Assembly (NCBI RefSeq): GCF_000004075.3
Contig: NC_026658.2
Coordinates: forward strand, 2,914,001-2,978,000
DNA from: Cucumis sativus
Lineage: Eukaryota > Streptophyta > Magnoliopsida > Cucurbitales > Cucurbitaceae
Direction of reading: 5' to 3'
Length of the DNA: 64,000 nucleotides
Below are positions 1 through 12,770 of this stretch, piece by piece. The position numbers and the translations under genes were made by a program. Within the stretch, counting starts at the first letter, position 1, and each line of letters starts with the position of its first letter. Under the pieces are notes generated by a model, which was not told where the DNA came from, searched no databases, and saw only the letters and a program-made list of their open reading frames with translations.

Positions 1-200
1 ATGAGAAAAACAAATCAATTAAAGGCATCGAATGGCCTTATCTATGTCATCTCATTCTCAAAGCCAAGTAATCACATATATGATGATACTCAGACGAAAA
101 ATGAGAAATATCCACCTATTAAAAGGAAATTTAATTTCCAATATAGCAGAATGAAGCAAACCATTATGACCTGGCAACACTTGTAAAAGTTTTGACAAAC

Positions 201-3200
201 CTGCCTTGAATGCATGGCTGTTGTTACTGTCAACTATCAAGAAAACAGGTCTACGTGTAAAAGGTATTATATCACCAGGGTATAAAACGTTTGGACCTGA
301 AAATTAAAGATAAAAAGAGGTCCATGTCATCAATGAAATTGGAAACAACAGAGAGTTGGAATGAGTAAGTATCCACATCATTCAATAGCAAAGACCATTG
401 AGAGAGGGTATGAGAGAATTCTGTACCTCCACTACCCCTATGCCCAAACCACAAATACTCATCATAAAGGTCACTTGATCCTGGCTTCTCACTCTTACAA
501 GATTCCGCTAGAGCATTACAATTTTCTCGTGAATTCTGGGCTGTGACTTTATTTTTCAAGGATTTTCTTGATTCCCCAACACTCGCCATTTGATTGACAC
601 TGTTTTGACAGCACTTCCCTACACCAGTTATCATTGAATGTCAATAAACAATATTAAAAATGAGAATAAGAAACTAAAATCACTTTCACTTTGTTATAGG
701 ACATTAACCTGCTGCAGACAGATAAATTCAGCATGATACTATCTGGGAGGAGCTCCTCACAAACTGTCGCCATGACCTGCTCACAAACCAAGAAGCTCAA
801 TTATAAGTTCTTCCAATTTTGAAAGCCACACCAAGCACCTATTTTGCACATATAGAAGGTGATGGAGAGTAGAACATAATGGGTTGGGTCTTGGCAGAAA
901 AAGTTCGGAAGGAGTGGATTTACCAAGCCAACAGAAAAAACAGAGCTTAGAGGGTATTTTTTCAGTCTAAATTCTTTGCAAGTGTGGAAGTTAGTGCTAT
1001 CATTTCAACTTGTTATGTCAAGCATTACAACACTGAGGTCAGAAAGGGCTAAAGTTGTATGGCTGGCGAAGACTTTTATACCCAAATATAAGAAGTGCTT
1101 TCTATCTCATGATATGGATACCTTCAAGTCACAATGGCCAGTGAGAAGATATTGGCCGTATCCTAGTTCTGTAGGCAAATGATAAAAGTACCCTATCTAC
1201 CGTGTATAAATAGCCACTGAAGTCACGTTGGCCACAATCATCATTGAATGTCATCTAAGCTCATAGATCATCACCGAGAGGACAAGGTAATACCCAAGTA
1301 GCAGGCATTGGAAGTTATTAACCAGTAACCACTAGGCCAATCCATAGTGGTTGGTAGTTTTTAGTGTTTGTTAGAGGAGATTGTTAATAGCCAGATGGAA
1401 CCATACACAAAGGAAGAAAAGAGACTAGATAGGTACATATTTAAAAACAGAACTATTGGAGAAAGATCCCTCTATACATGCTATCAACCTTTGTATTCTC
1501 CTTTACTCTAGTAGTATATATCGGTTCTTACCATTATTGGATCACATGCAAAGCTATTCAAAGCGAAAAGTGCAAACAGACTCAATTCATAACTTCAGGG
1601 CATTCTATAACATGTAACAAGCTATAAGGCATAACTCGTAAGTCCTAACTAATTCAAACAAGTAGTAAAGCAATATCTGGAGACCAGAACATCCAAAGAA
1701 ATAAAATGCCAAAATTGTCCAATTAAAAAAATAATAATTAAAACACAAATACTCACTAAAAGAGGGAGAAAAGGCTGCAAATTGAATAAATAAAAAACTT
1801 TGCTATGCAACTGAAGCAGAAAGAATGTTGTGAATAAATTTAATTAAACTTACAGCTATCAAATGAGTCACAGAAGGTCGATGGAGGATAGCTTTCTTCG
1901 GATTTGGAGGTAAAGATGGATCGGTAACATCAGTAGCTAAGTTGATATCAATTATTCCAGATGCCCCAGAATGATCAATGCCAGCTCCATTTTCATTTGG
2001 TTCAACTGGATGCTTTTGGTAGAAGAAACCAGGCTCCCATTCTAAACATTGTAGCATTCTATATGTGTCCAAAGTAATTTCCGCAAATTTAACCTGAAAG
2101 TAATGGTACATATAGTCAGACAAATTTATTATCATTCATGATTAATAGCAATAGATGGGGAAAAAATTCATAATTAATTCACCTCATTTCGGTGGTAGCT
2201 AGTTAAAACAGCATCTCGAAATTTAAGAACCCTCTTTGCATGGAAGCGTCCAACAAATGGAAGGGATGGTGGATGAGAATCAAATGCAGTAGAGTAACGT
2301 AAAGGTCTGACATTTGTCGAGGCTGTTGCTATATTCATGAAGCAGAAAATTTCTTGCACAACTAGCCTCCACTCCTTAAAGTCAGTAGCCTAAAAGCAAG
2401 AGTTAAAATGCCTCAGTTATGCAAGTAAAAAGTTGTATTAATATGCACTTAATACTTTTTTAGCAAAGAAGATATCTAGGCTTTCTAATAAGATAAAGTA
2501 AAATAAAAGAAAGTGCTAATTATGGGACCCCAAGAAGGGGCATTAAATCATTCTCATTCTTCCAAGAATACACATGAAACTCTGTGAAATATGAACGTAA
2601 CCCATGTTTAAAGCAGGAGATCCGGACAAATCTTAAATGCAACCAATCAAATCATGATTCTAAAATCATCTCTGGAGATCTCATAATGATCTCAGGAGTC
2701 TTAAAAAGAAATCTTTCAAGTCTCATATATTGGTAAGTTGAATTTCAAAGTCACCCACAAAGCAGCCAACACAACTAAAGATGAAAGAAAAAGTTCCCCT
2801 TCACTGTACAAATTTGTTGTGAGCGTGAGTAAATTTCCTTTCTTTTTTTTTTTTCCTTTTCTTTTTTTCTTTTTTTCTTGTTTTTTTTATTTTTGTTTTT
2901 GTTTTTTTGTTTTTGTTTTTTGGATAAGAAACAATGTGAGTAAATTTGTTAATACAACTCTTTCGAATATAAATTATCTCAAGGACATAAAGTGACAAAC
3001 AGTGTAAGTAAATCATAAATGTTTCTCTGCTGTGATGGGTTTGGCAGCTGAGAAGAAACCAAATGAAAAGGGAACATATAAAATTGTTCTTCAATTCAAC
3101 GGATGACAATCGAGTTTTTAAATATCGTGAAGAATTATGATAAATAACGAAAAACAAACAAACAATCATAAGTTATAAAAGGTCTGCACAGCATTCATTC

Positions 3201-3890
3201 AGAAGCCAAAGAAAGAAAGAAAAAATGCTAGGGATTGTGAAATTAATAGAAAAGTTCTTCAAAAAATAAATAAGCCGCCAAGAAAGTCCATCAGCAAACT
3301 GAAAATCTTCAACAGAATCCGAAAATTCAGTTATAATCATGGAAGAAATGAGAAAATACCCGAAAAGTGGCCTTGCTATCGTCGACCAGAGCCTTCAATC
3401 GTTCGGCAAGAACCTGAACAGTATCCGTACGATTCAATAACAATGAAACCAGCAAAAACCTCGCGTAAAACCTCAGTTCCTTGAACCTCGCTCCTAGATC
3501 CTTCCTCGAATTCTTCGATCCCTCAAAATAGCTTCGGTTGAGAATCGCTTCATAGAACACATAGGCTTCAATCAAGAACCTAGCCTCACTAGTTCTCATA
3601 TAATGACCAAAGTAAAGCTGACCGATCCGGCTAGCGATCTCGCCAATTTCCCAGCGGTTGAGACCAGATTCAACAAGCTTGGCGCGAAATTCCTGCTGAT
3701 ACTTCCAAAGACGCATATAAGCCTTGAAAACCTTATGAAAATAGTGATGGTTGTCCACACGCCCATAGGCCGGGACGTCTTGGACCCGAGCGAACTTCCG
3801 GTTGGCGTTCTCCACCATAGCTCGGAAGGTTTTCGCTTCACAGTCGTGGTCGGTCATTCCGGAAGTCTCAATTCCCCGACCGGCAGCCAC
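201..3890 (-). CDS. SCAI: SCAI-like protein, 5' part only, one frameshift
   Basis: Homologue of SCAI (suppressor of cancer cell invasion), a nuclear transcriptional cofactor in animals; the plant role is little known. Coding exons I can place on the minus strand: 3890-3360, 2389-2183, 2093-1854, 776-709, 618-427 and 296-201, all with GT-AG borders and matching phases. Family landmarks are FKAYMRLWKYQQEFR and LNRWEIGEIASRIGQLYFG in exon 1, RFHAKRVLKFRDAVLTSYHR in exon 2, LDTYRMLQCLEWEP in exon 3, and DEYLWFGHRGSGG plus FLIVDSNNSHAFK in the last two. The remaining C-terminal exons lie beyond position 1. The 68-base exon 776-709 has one base too many: removing one A near 724-728 restores LIYLSAAG and the phase of the next exon. 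The start at 3890 is the first ATG of the open frame; the first homologous block begins about 20 residues in. The family call is confident; whether the frameshift is real is not. Confidence 0.88.
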
Positions 3891-4400
3891 TATCTCCGGC
3901 TCTCATCGAACAAAAAACAGAAAATTCGAAACCGCAAATAAGTTAAACTACGAGCGAGCTGAGAGTGAGCAGCGCTCGAGTAGTTCTTCTACAAGCTCAT
4001 ACGATTCAGAGAAACACAGAGAAACAGAAGGGTGTTGCGTTGGACTTATTTGCTTGGGGACTCGTGTGGAGTTTGGTTCTATTGTAGCGTCATAAATCAA
4101 CAAACAAACCACTTTTTCTCTTTCATCCTCGTTGTTCTTCTTCCTCCTCCTCCTCGAATCTCCCCCCTTCGCTTTTACTTCGTCGTATGAAAGTGAATTT
4201 AGATTTGAAATCCGGCAAAAGCGAAGGTAGTTGCAGTGGCGGCGGAGAGGAAGCTGGAAATGGCAGGAATTTTGGCGGCTATGGCGGAGAAAGGAGAAAG
4301 GAGAAAGGTGAGAGAGAAGAAGTGGGGAGGGAAGAAGGAGGAGAGTGGAGGGGAGGTGTGTTTTTCTTTTTGCTTATATTATGTCATCTAAAATCGTAGC
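3891..4400. promoter_or_regulatory. 5' flank of the SCAI-like gene
   Basis: This stretch lies directly upstream of the SCAI start on the minus strand and is less AT-rich than the DNA to its right. On the minus strand it is rich in CT-type runs, as is common in plant leaders. No protein-coding frame here resembles a known family; the plus-strand frames are glycine/glutamate-rich by composition. I assign it as leader plus proximal promoter by position only. Confidence 0.4.
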
Positions 4401-4515
4401 CGTTGATTGAATGATCCAAGGGTCATTTACTGAACCGGAGTTTTGGGCCTACTATTTCCCACGTCCTTTGTTTTCTTCCTCTCTTCACTCAATTTCATTA
4501 CATTGGGTCACCATT

Positions 4516-4518
<3 letters not shown>

Positions 4519-4548
<30 letters not shown>
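4519..4548. repeat. (CT)n microsatellite
   Basis: About fifteen uninterrupted CT units, followed by a degenerate TTTC-rich run to about 4580. Dinucleotide repeats of this type are common and length-polymorphic near plant genes. Confidence 0.9.
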
Positions 4549-4553
<5 letters not shown>

Positions 4554-6333
4554 TTCTTTTCTTTTCTTTTTCTTTTTCTAAATAAATAATGACGGTTCCT
4601 ATTTTTTTTTTTTTAATGTTACTTTATTAAATACATACTTACACTAAGATATAAAAAAAAAAAATACATAGTATTAATTGTTTCTACATCTTCAAATATA
4701 ACATAACAGATAGACAATAAAAAAAAATATAGGACAAAATAAATGATATGAAACCATAGTAAAAAAAGAGGCAACATAAAGTCTATTTTTGTTTACTATA
4801 ATTCTTTATATATACACACACCACACATAATATATGTTAAATGTGTCACATCCGTTGGAGAAATTTGAAATTTTACAGATTATTAGAAACAAAAAATGAA
4901 AAGTTCCATAACTCATTAAGATAAAGTGAAACCCAAAATAAACATTAATCAATATCGTTTTTTTGTTTTTTTTTCCTTCTCCGAGTATTAATTATGAACA
5001 TTGTTTGTGTTGTTAATATGGGGAATTTGGTTTGATGAGTAGAAAATAGAGAAGAAAGTGGAGCATATTTTAATGAGAAATAATTAGGTGAAAGTGAGAA
5101 TGGTGGGAGATAAAATATTAAATTAATATATAGTAAAGAAGTGGTATTAAATTTAAAATTTGATGTGGGAATGAGTATGATTAAGAAATTATTTCCACGA
5201 GATTAGGAAACCCAATTTCATGAGATGTGTTCTTTATTTTATAAGTGTGAATTAATTATAAAATAATCCAATTGTGAGTAGACAACAATTACATAGTGGA
5301 GGACGTGACTTAAAAGTGTGTGTGTTGTATACAATTGTTAGGTAGGGTGGATATTTTAGATGCAACTAAATATTTGACTACTACTGATTTCTCCTACTTG
5401 TTTATTTTTTTCTTAACCATTTTAAGCTCTTCTTTATTTTTCTTAAATACTCATTTTAAAGGTGGACTCATTTGATTAAATTTGTTGTTGTGTTATGATT
5501 TGTGTTTTACAATTGTAACGAAACGTGGGGGTGTTTATAGTCAAATTTTTAATCAACAAACACAATTTGATTGAAAATCGCTAAGGGGATCAATTCGATT
5601 GCATTTGAAAATTATGTGAGATGATTCACTAGCTTTTTAAGGGAAGTATCAATTTAAACTCTAAACTTTGAAGGTCAGATTAATTTAAATTATATAAATT
5701 AATAATGGTATCAATTTAAACTCTAAACTTTTAAAGTTGTACAATTTAAACTCCAAACTAGTAGTTATATTAAATTAATCTCTGAATTTTGATAAGTGTA
5801 GTGTATCAATTTAAATCCCCAATTACAAGAGAGCGTAGGAAGAACAAAAAAAAAAAAAAAAAACCATTTATGTTTTATATATTTGGATACACAGCTGTGA
5901 AAGTTGAGGATTTAGATCGATACAATTATTCGTTTAGAGTTTTAAATTGGGTTTTTAATATATGCACCCGTTCTTTTATATACTTTTGAACAATTTCCAA
6001 AATTTTGTCCTAAGATACCATTAACGTTGTCGTTTAAAATTACATTACTATAAGTACAATAGGAGAATTATGAAAAAATAGTGAGACCAAGCTAATTTGG
6101 AACTATCCTTCTTTATGATAATTTGAAACAACAAACACTATACGTAACTTACTCGATCTTTAAATTTTGTACGATTGAATTCAATTTATTAATATAAACA
6201 AATTTAGGCAACTGATCCAACTTCAACTATCACATAGGGTATAGTAGTGCATGATACTAATTAAAGAGCATTTTATCATTAACTACTTTTCTTGTGATTG
6301 ATTAAGATATCAATATATGACCTTAATTACAAT

Positions 6334-6422
6334 AAATCACACATTATGACTTTATATTAAAACATTTGAAATCAAATCACACATTATGACTTTATATTAA
6401 AACATTTGAAATCAAATCACAC
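6334..6422. repeat. 40-bp tandem duplication
   Basis: A 40-base unit beginning AAATCACACATTATGAC occurs twice with no mismatch that I can see (starts 6334 and 6374). A third copy begins at 6414 and stops after about nine bases. This is a simple, recent slippage-type duplication in non-coding DNA. Confidence 0.92.
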
Positions 6423-9400
6423 TGCTTCTTTTCACAAAATTTCCTCCAACATTAAAGATAAAAAGGCCTAGTAGTTTTGTAAAGTGTTTTTAGGCTTTTC
6501 ATTTTCTAATATTATTATTGTTATTATTTTGAATGTTAGGGGAGAAACTGTAATTTTGTCTTTTTATATTTAAAGTTCAAATGAAACATATAGAAATGAA
6601 TGCTTAGATGAATTAATGTGAATAAAAGGACTTGGATTCTTTGCAGCTGGCAGAGGTAGACATTCCTATGGTTAGGGGAGAAATTAATGCTACCAAAAAA
6701 GACAATCTTAATTATTTTGAGAATTGGGCCTTTTTTTGTTGATTTTAATTTATTAAATGTAACTCAAATAATTAAAAAGGTAGTTATGCAACCACTCAAA
6801 AATATTGCAATTACCTTAAGAGTATGGTTGATGGTATTATGGTGAAAATTTTCTTAATATAGAAATGTATTAGCAAATGGGTTGTTAGATACTATGGTTT
6901 GGCTTTTCTTGGATACTTCTTTTCAACTAAACTCAAGATCAAAAGAAAGAAGAGGTAAAATTTTTGAATGAGACGCACAAAATAAAGAAATATTGTTGTT
7001 ATTTGCAAGTTAACTACAATACATTAGTGTTATCATGTCTCTCATCTACAATATATTGAATTGTAAACCTAACCCTTTATGATTTTCTCGATCATTGTCG
7101 CATGGGTGTTGAGCTTGCAAGGGTTTTATTGGAGTTTTCCACGAGGAGAAACTATTGAATTTGAGATGACCGATTTGAATCTTGATTGAAGTTGCAAATA
7201 CTTGTGGAAGACTCAACCCATTATTGCATTGCATCATCTTCTTTTCAATCAGCTCCAAGGCTCATTGAAGGGGGCTTTTCATTGATGAACTTTGTATGTG
7301 TTGGAAATACAGTGGTTGCACTATCTTCATATATACTAGAAACAACCCTAAGATTGATCAAGAGAATTAAACACTATAATCAATTCCTTTTTAAGAAAAA
7401 AAGAAAGATGAGAAGTATATATATCATAGAAGTTGTAAATAGAGGATGAGGGCTTTCTAGATCTTTTCACTTTGCTAACAATTTCATATCACATGAATCT
7501 CTTGTGCAATTCTACACTACGTTCTTGGACGATGAAAACTTAAAACTTCCAATCATATATCTATATTAAGTTGGACTTAGAAGAGCTCCCAAACACGTCC
7601 ATAATATGAATACTTTGATCATCTTCATTAGATATCTATATTTACATTAATTAAAATAAAGTGAAAAATTGATCATACATATGCATGCAATAGGGATTGT
7701 AACAATAACAATGGTCGTAGTTGTTTTCTTTCAAATTATTTTTTTGGAAGAACCAAATCGAATTAAATACAACAAAAATATGATAGAAAGCATCTTGGAC
7801 GATATGATATATATACAAAATATAATGAAATACAATCAAATAAATACATTATGATATATATTATATTATGATATGAGTGGTTGATTTATGGTCTCATGGG
7901 TTGACAGCAAATTTGAAAAATGAAAAAAATAAATAAACTGATTGGTGGGCATATGGTACAAAACAGTTGGTATAGTTGTTGACGAGAGAATACAATAATT
8001 GAAAGAGAGGAGAAATAAAGGAAATTAAAAGGAAAAATGAACTGTTCATGTTAGGCTAAAGTTGAGCAATAACTATATTATATACTTTTAAAACTAATTA
8101 TCAATATTGGCTAGTTTTGAACAAATTAATTTAATAATGTAATTAAGGGAAAAAAATGTTTCAATTAATGATACATTTGGGGTCATTTTGATTTGATTAT
8201 GGAAAGAATTCATGAACATATATTACATAGGTTTGACATTAACTTTTTTACATGTGTGTCAGTGTGTGACGAGGTATATATATGTATGTATTTTAAAGTA
8301 TTTGTCGATATTTTGATGGATTATAATAATTAAGTGAGAACTAGTCGGTAGTATTTTTGTTGATGATATCGACTAAAGTTTGAATATGATTTGTTTTTTG
8401 TTTGAATTTCTAATGTGAGTATCCATGAGAAAAGTTGGGATCAAATAATTGATTGTGTGAAGTTCTTGGTCTACCCGTGTGGTTTTAAGTATTTTTAGCA
8501 TGATGTCGTTGATATTTACCACGAGCACGTCTCCAACATTATGTTATATATATGTTTAGTGATCTTATTATAGTTTGAAATGTTTGTTTTTATATGAAAA
8601 GTATAAATTGGAATTACTTGATTTACGCATAAATCAATCAATTAAACCATATTCGATGTTGAATCAAGATGTTGGGTAACAGACATGAAGATAATATTCT
8701 ATCAAAGGGATATTTGATGTTGAATCAACATGTTGGTCGATGGTTCATAAAGAAATGTTAGAATAGTTAATATGCATTAGAAAAGAATAATTGTTACGAT
8801 AGTCCAAAATTAAAATATTGAACTAAAACGACGTTTAACCAACTTTCTAAAATATAAAATTTTTATCCTTCTCCCAGTTATGTCATATATATTCGGGTAA
8901 AAATACCAAACGAAACAACACACAAGCAAATTAGGCCTCCTCATCTTTCCTTACTCATAATCTTCTCTCTCTCACTATTAGCTCGTTAATTTTTCTCTTT
9001 CACAATGATAAATCTAACCCTCGATCCATCGTGATTTTCTTTTGTTATCTCGAGTCTATGCAACCCCACTCACACGTACAATTCACCTATCCCACACATG
9101 CTAGCAAAATCCCCACAACACATATATGAAACCTAAAGGAAACAAAAATGGAGAATGAGAAAATTTGAAAAAGGAAAGAAAAATAAGGAATATATTTTAG
9201 TAATAATGTTTGGTATATGAGATTAAAAGATATAAGCAAGAAGAGAAAATTCTAAAATTTTAAAAAGTGAATATAGCCAAAACTATTTTGTAACTATTAT
9301 ACAATAATAATCCCAATGTGTGTGTGAGTGTATATTCAATAATTGTGGCTTTGTTAAGACAAATAATTATCATAGGTTGACTTTGGATGAAGGGAAAAGG

Positions 9401-11599
9401 GAGAGGTTCTTTTGGGCACATCACTAATCCCCATTAAGATACCATCAACAAAGTTCATCATCTCCTTCCAATGTGAACATAAGGTAGGTCATGACTATCA
9501 TTTTGTCAAAAAAAAATGGAAAAGAAATATCCTTCTAATGCGTACTATAAAAAAAAAACGAGAGACTATTCAAGTATTGTAATCGTAGTTTAATTATTCG
9601 TATATGTATTTGGAGATGAATATAAATTTAAAGGCTACGTGTATTTAATTTAAGAAAAATTTGAATACCTCGTTTGAAAAATTTTATAATAAAAAGATAA
9701 TATTCTTTAGAAGTTTATCTAAGAGTAAAAGAAAAAAATATATCATCCTTATATTTAAAATGTCAATTTCAAGTGCTAACAAAAATATAATTAAAATATT
9801 GGTTTAATGGATTTTTTTAATAAAAAGGTGTAAATTGTAATAACAAGCCATGTTATGAATAGTTAAAAAATTAACATTTTTATTATTATATTTATATTAG
9901 TAAACAATTAGTATGTTTCGTTATTTTGTTGTATGATATAATAGAAATGTCGATATCAAAATCATAGAAATATATAAACATTTAGATATCAATAGAAACG
10001 TAAGCCACGTTTACCTCAACTTTATACTTGATCTCATGTGACACATTCATTTTTTGACATATTTACTGTTATGGTTATAATCATAAACTACCATAGTTTA
10101 GTATATAACAATAATGTTAAATTTGATAAAATTCATGGTTTTAATTAAATACAATCAAAGTGAATCCAATTAGGTTAATTCATTAGAAGTGGTAATTAAT
10201 AACGTGTTAGATTTGAATGATATAAAAACAAAATGAATGGTGGATGAGGTTTTGAAATTGATGGAGGAGTCATTTTGGTTGCACTTTATTAGGTGGAAGC
10301 TTTTTCTCTACTCTCCCAATTTTGTTACCATTTTGTGGGACATCTCTCCTCTCTCTCTTAAATTATAATCACTAATCACTCTCTCTATCTATTTCACATT
10401 CTTAATTACACCAATAATATTATTCCCTTCTATGCTTAATAAACATTTTAATTCTTTACCTAATTCCATTTCATTAATGTTTAAGTTTCCAATTATGCTT
10501 TGTTCTATTTTTCTTAATAAAAGCCATTTTATCTTTTGTTATTTACTTTTTTTTTTCAATATTTACTCAAATCAAAATAAGTATATTTTAAACCATTTTT
10601 ATAAAAGTGAGTTTTTTGAGAAAAAAAATTCTAAGTCTATAATTTTTAGATTTTGTTCTTTTTTTAAATTGTGTTTTTAATTTAACCATATATATTTGAT
10701 AACCTATTTACAAATAAAGTCTTTTTTTTTTTCATTTTTAGTTTTCTTTCATAATTGAAAAAAAATCATTCTTGTTTTAAAAACAAAAAAAGTGAATTAG
10801 TTACTAAACACACTTATTCTTTGAAAACTAAAAAACAAAAGTTGGGTTACCGAATAAGCCGTGAATGAATTGTTTTTAAATATAGTAAAATAAATCAAAA
10901 TATTTATAAATGTGTTGTGTGTGTTGTGTCATGATTGACACATATAGTAATTTATCTCAATTTGGAGCTTAACGGTAGTTTTCGAAGATTATGATATTTT
11001 TAGCATATATAGTACACCTTATAATCATTTACAATAATTTTTCTTTTTAATAAAAAATTGTAGGTCTAAAATATTTAGCGGTTATGAAGGTTTAAAGATC
11101 AAATCTAAGTTTGGAATAATATGTATTATTTTATTTTATTTTGAAAGAGGAAACCTTCCTTAAATCACATACTTAGTGTTATTGTTAATACTTAATATCA
11201 ATTCTAAACTAAAAACACTATAACTATGATGTGTATTACATATTTATATATTCTTTTGTCATGCAACAGTGCTAAAAATAATTTCTTTTAATAGATATCT
11301 TTAAAAGTACGTTAGATTTAAAGGATTATAAAACCTACGATGATCTTTTGGTCAAGATATATATCTTTTAAGTCTTAATTAAATATATCGAGTTATTCTA
11401 TCAATAAAAATACAATCAATTGACTCAATACTAAATTGGTTAAATTTGTGCAATCACTTGTTAAAATATTGTGTGAGTTTATTTTGCTCGAGATGATCCA
11501 TCATAGTTGTATTTGAAAAATTAGACTAGTAGGTTTCGAGTAGGTCAATGATATTGGGATCAAATTTGGTGATCTAGGTTTTAAGAGACGGATTGAAAC

Positions 11600-11725
11600 A
11601 GTGGCAGATCCAGAAATCATAGGTAGAGGACACTATATATAAAAAATGTAGATGTAGAAGACAAAAATTTGAACCTAGAACCCTGAGGTTTGAAAGTAGA
11701 TACAACCATTATACCAGAAACAAAA
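11600..11725. repeat. possible dispersed-repeat remnant
   Basis: The stretch contains AGTGGCAGATCCAGAAAT and, about 70 bases on, TTTGAACCTAGAACC followed by an ATACAACCATTATACCA block. Pairs of GGC-AGA-CCAG-like and TTCGAACC-like words recur in dispersed plant repeats, as I recall. No terminal repeats or coding frame can be defined, so class and borders are unknown. Confidence 0.3.
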
Positions 11726-12671
11726 TTTAGTAATAATTTCAAGGAATTATCGGCTATAGGTACCTACTAATAATCAAGTAACATATACATATATAAAGGT
11801 CGTAAAAGAAAAGTGTCTTTTTTTTAGTAGTAGAAGTGAGATCGTAGATTCAAAACTCATAACTTTAAAGAATTAAGTTTATGGTAGGTTGGTATAAAAG
11901 GTAAAGAGAGTTTATTATGACAAAGAAAATGACATAAAAACATGGCTTTAGCAAATGCTTAAATAAAGAAGTTGATAAAGAAGTTGGCAAAGTGGAGGAA
12001 GATGAAGTTGAAGCCACGTGTGGCATAATGATTGTGTGTGAAAGAGAAACAAATGAAGAGGAGCCTAAAGAGTTGAACTTTGGAAAAGAAAAAGAGTGGA
12101 TGAGAACCAAAAAAGCAATGAGAAATGCCAAAATGAAAGATCCTATGCTTTCCACAAAGAGAAAGTGGGAAAAATGGAAGCCATTGATTCCTCATTTGAG
12201 TTGAGAATCTTCCAATTCCCATATCTTACTCTCTTTTTTTATCCAATTTGAGAGTCCAAAAAAAAGAGTATATGAAAATTTTGGAGCCTTCATTCACCCC
12301 ACACTCTAAAGAAATGAAGAGGGCCTTATCTTAATCATAAATGATTGTGAACAAACAACCTTCTAGTACACAACTTTCAAATATATAAACCACATATATG
12401 CTCATTTGGATGTTGTTTTGAGCTACTTATTTGGAAAAGTGTGAGTTATAGCAAAGAAAAAAAGAAAAGTAATGAAGCAAGATATATATGTCCTACAAAT
12501 AAACTTTTGAAAGAGTTTATTTTCATATATGTTTAAATCTATGAAGGATTGCTGTAAGCAAATCGCCTAGAAGAAGTGATGCGTAGAAAACTTTGATGGC
12601 CTAGACAAAACACGGCTAAAGGTAGAACGGCAGTGCTTACTTTTCCTTGTATCTTCGGCATAACTGTGGTA

Positions 12672-12770
12672 TGGTATCTCGCTGGTAAGAACCTTTACGT
12701 TCACTTGCGTAATGAGTTGTTGGTATCTCGCCTGGTAAGAACACCTTCTTCGTTCAACTCGTTGTCAATG
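12672..12770. repeat. imperfect 49-bp direct repeat
   Basis: Two adjacent copies (starts 12672 and 12721) share TGGTATCTCG, an optional C, then TGGTAAGAAC. Copy 2 differs from copy 1 mainly by single-base insertions. The surrounding 12.55-12.90 kb block is visibly less AT-rich than its flanks, suggesting an inserted foreign or repeat-derived segment. I cannot name the element. Confidence 0.55.

Noticed and set aside
272..634. 120-codon minus-strand frame taken as a separate gene
   Set aside because: Its first 60 codons are a SCAI exon (618-427); the rest is intron read-through past a GTACAG donor.
2738..2995. Plus-strand frame with long phenylalanine run
   Set aside because: Poly-T tract within a SCAI intron; composition only.
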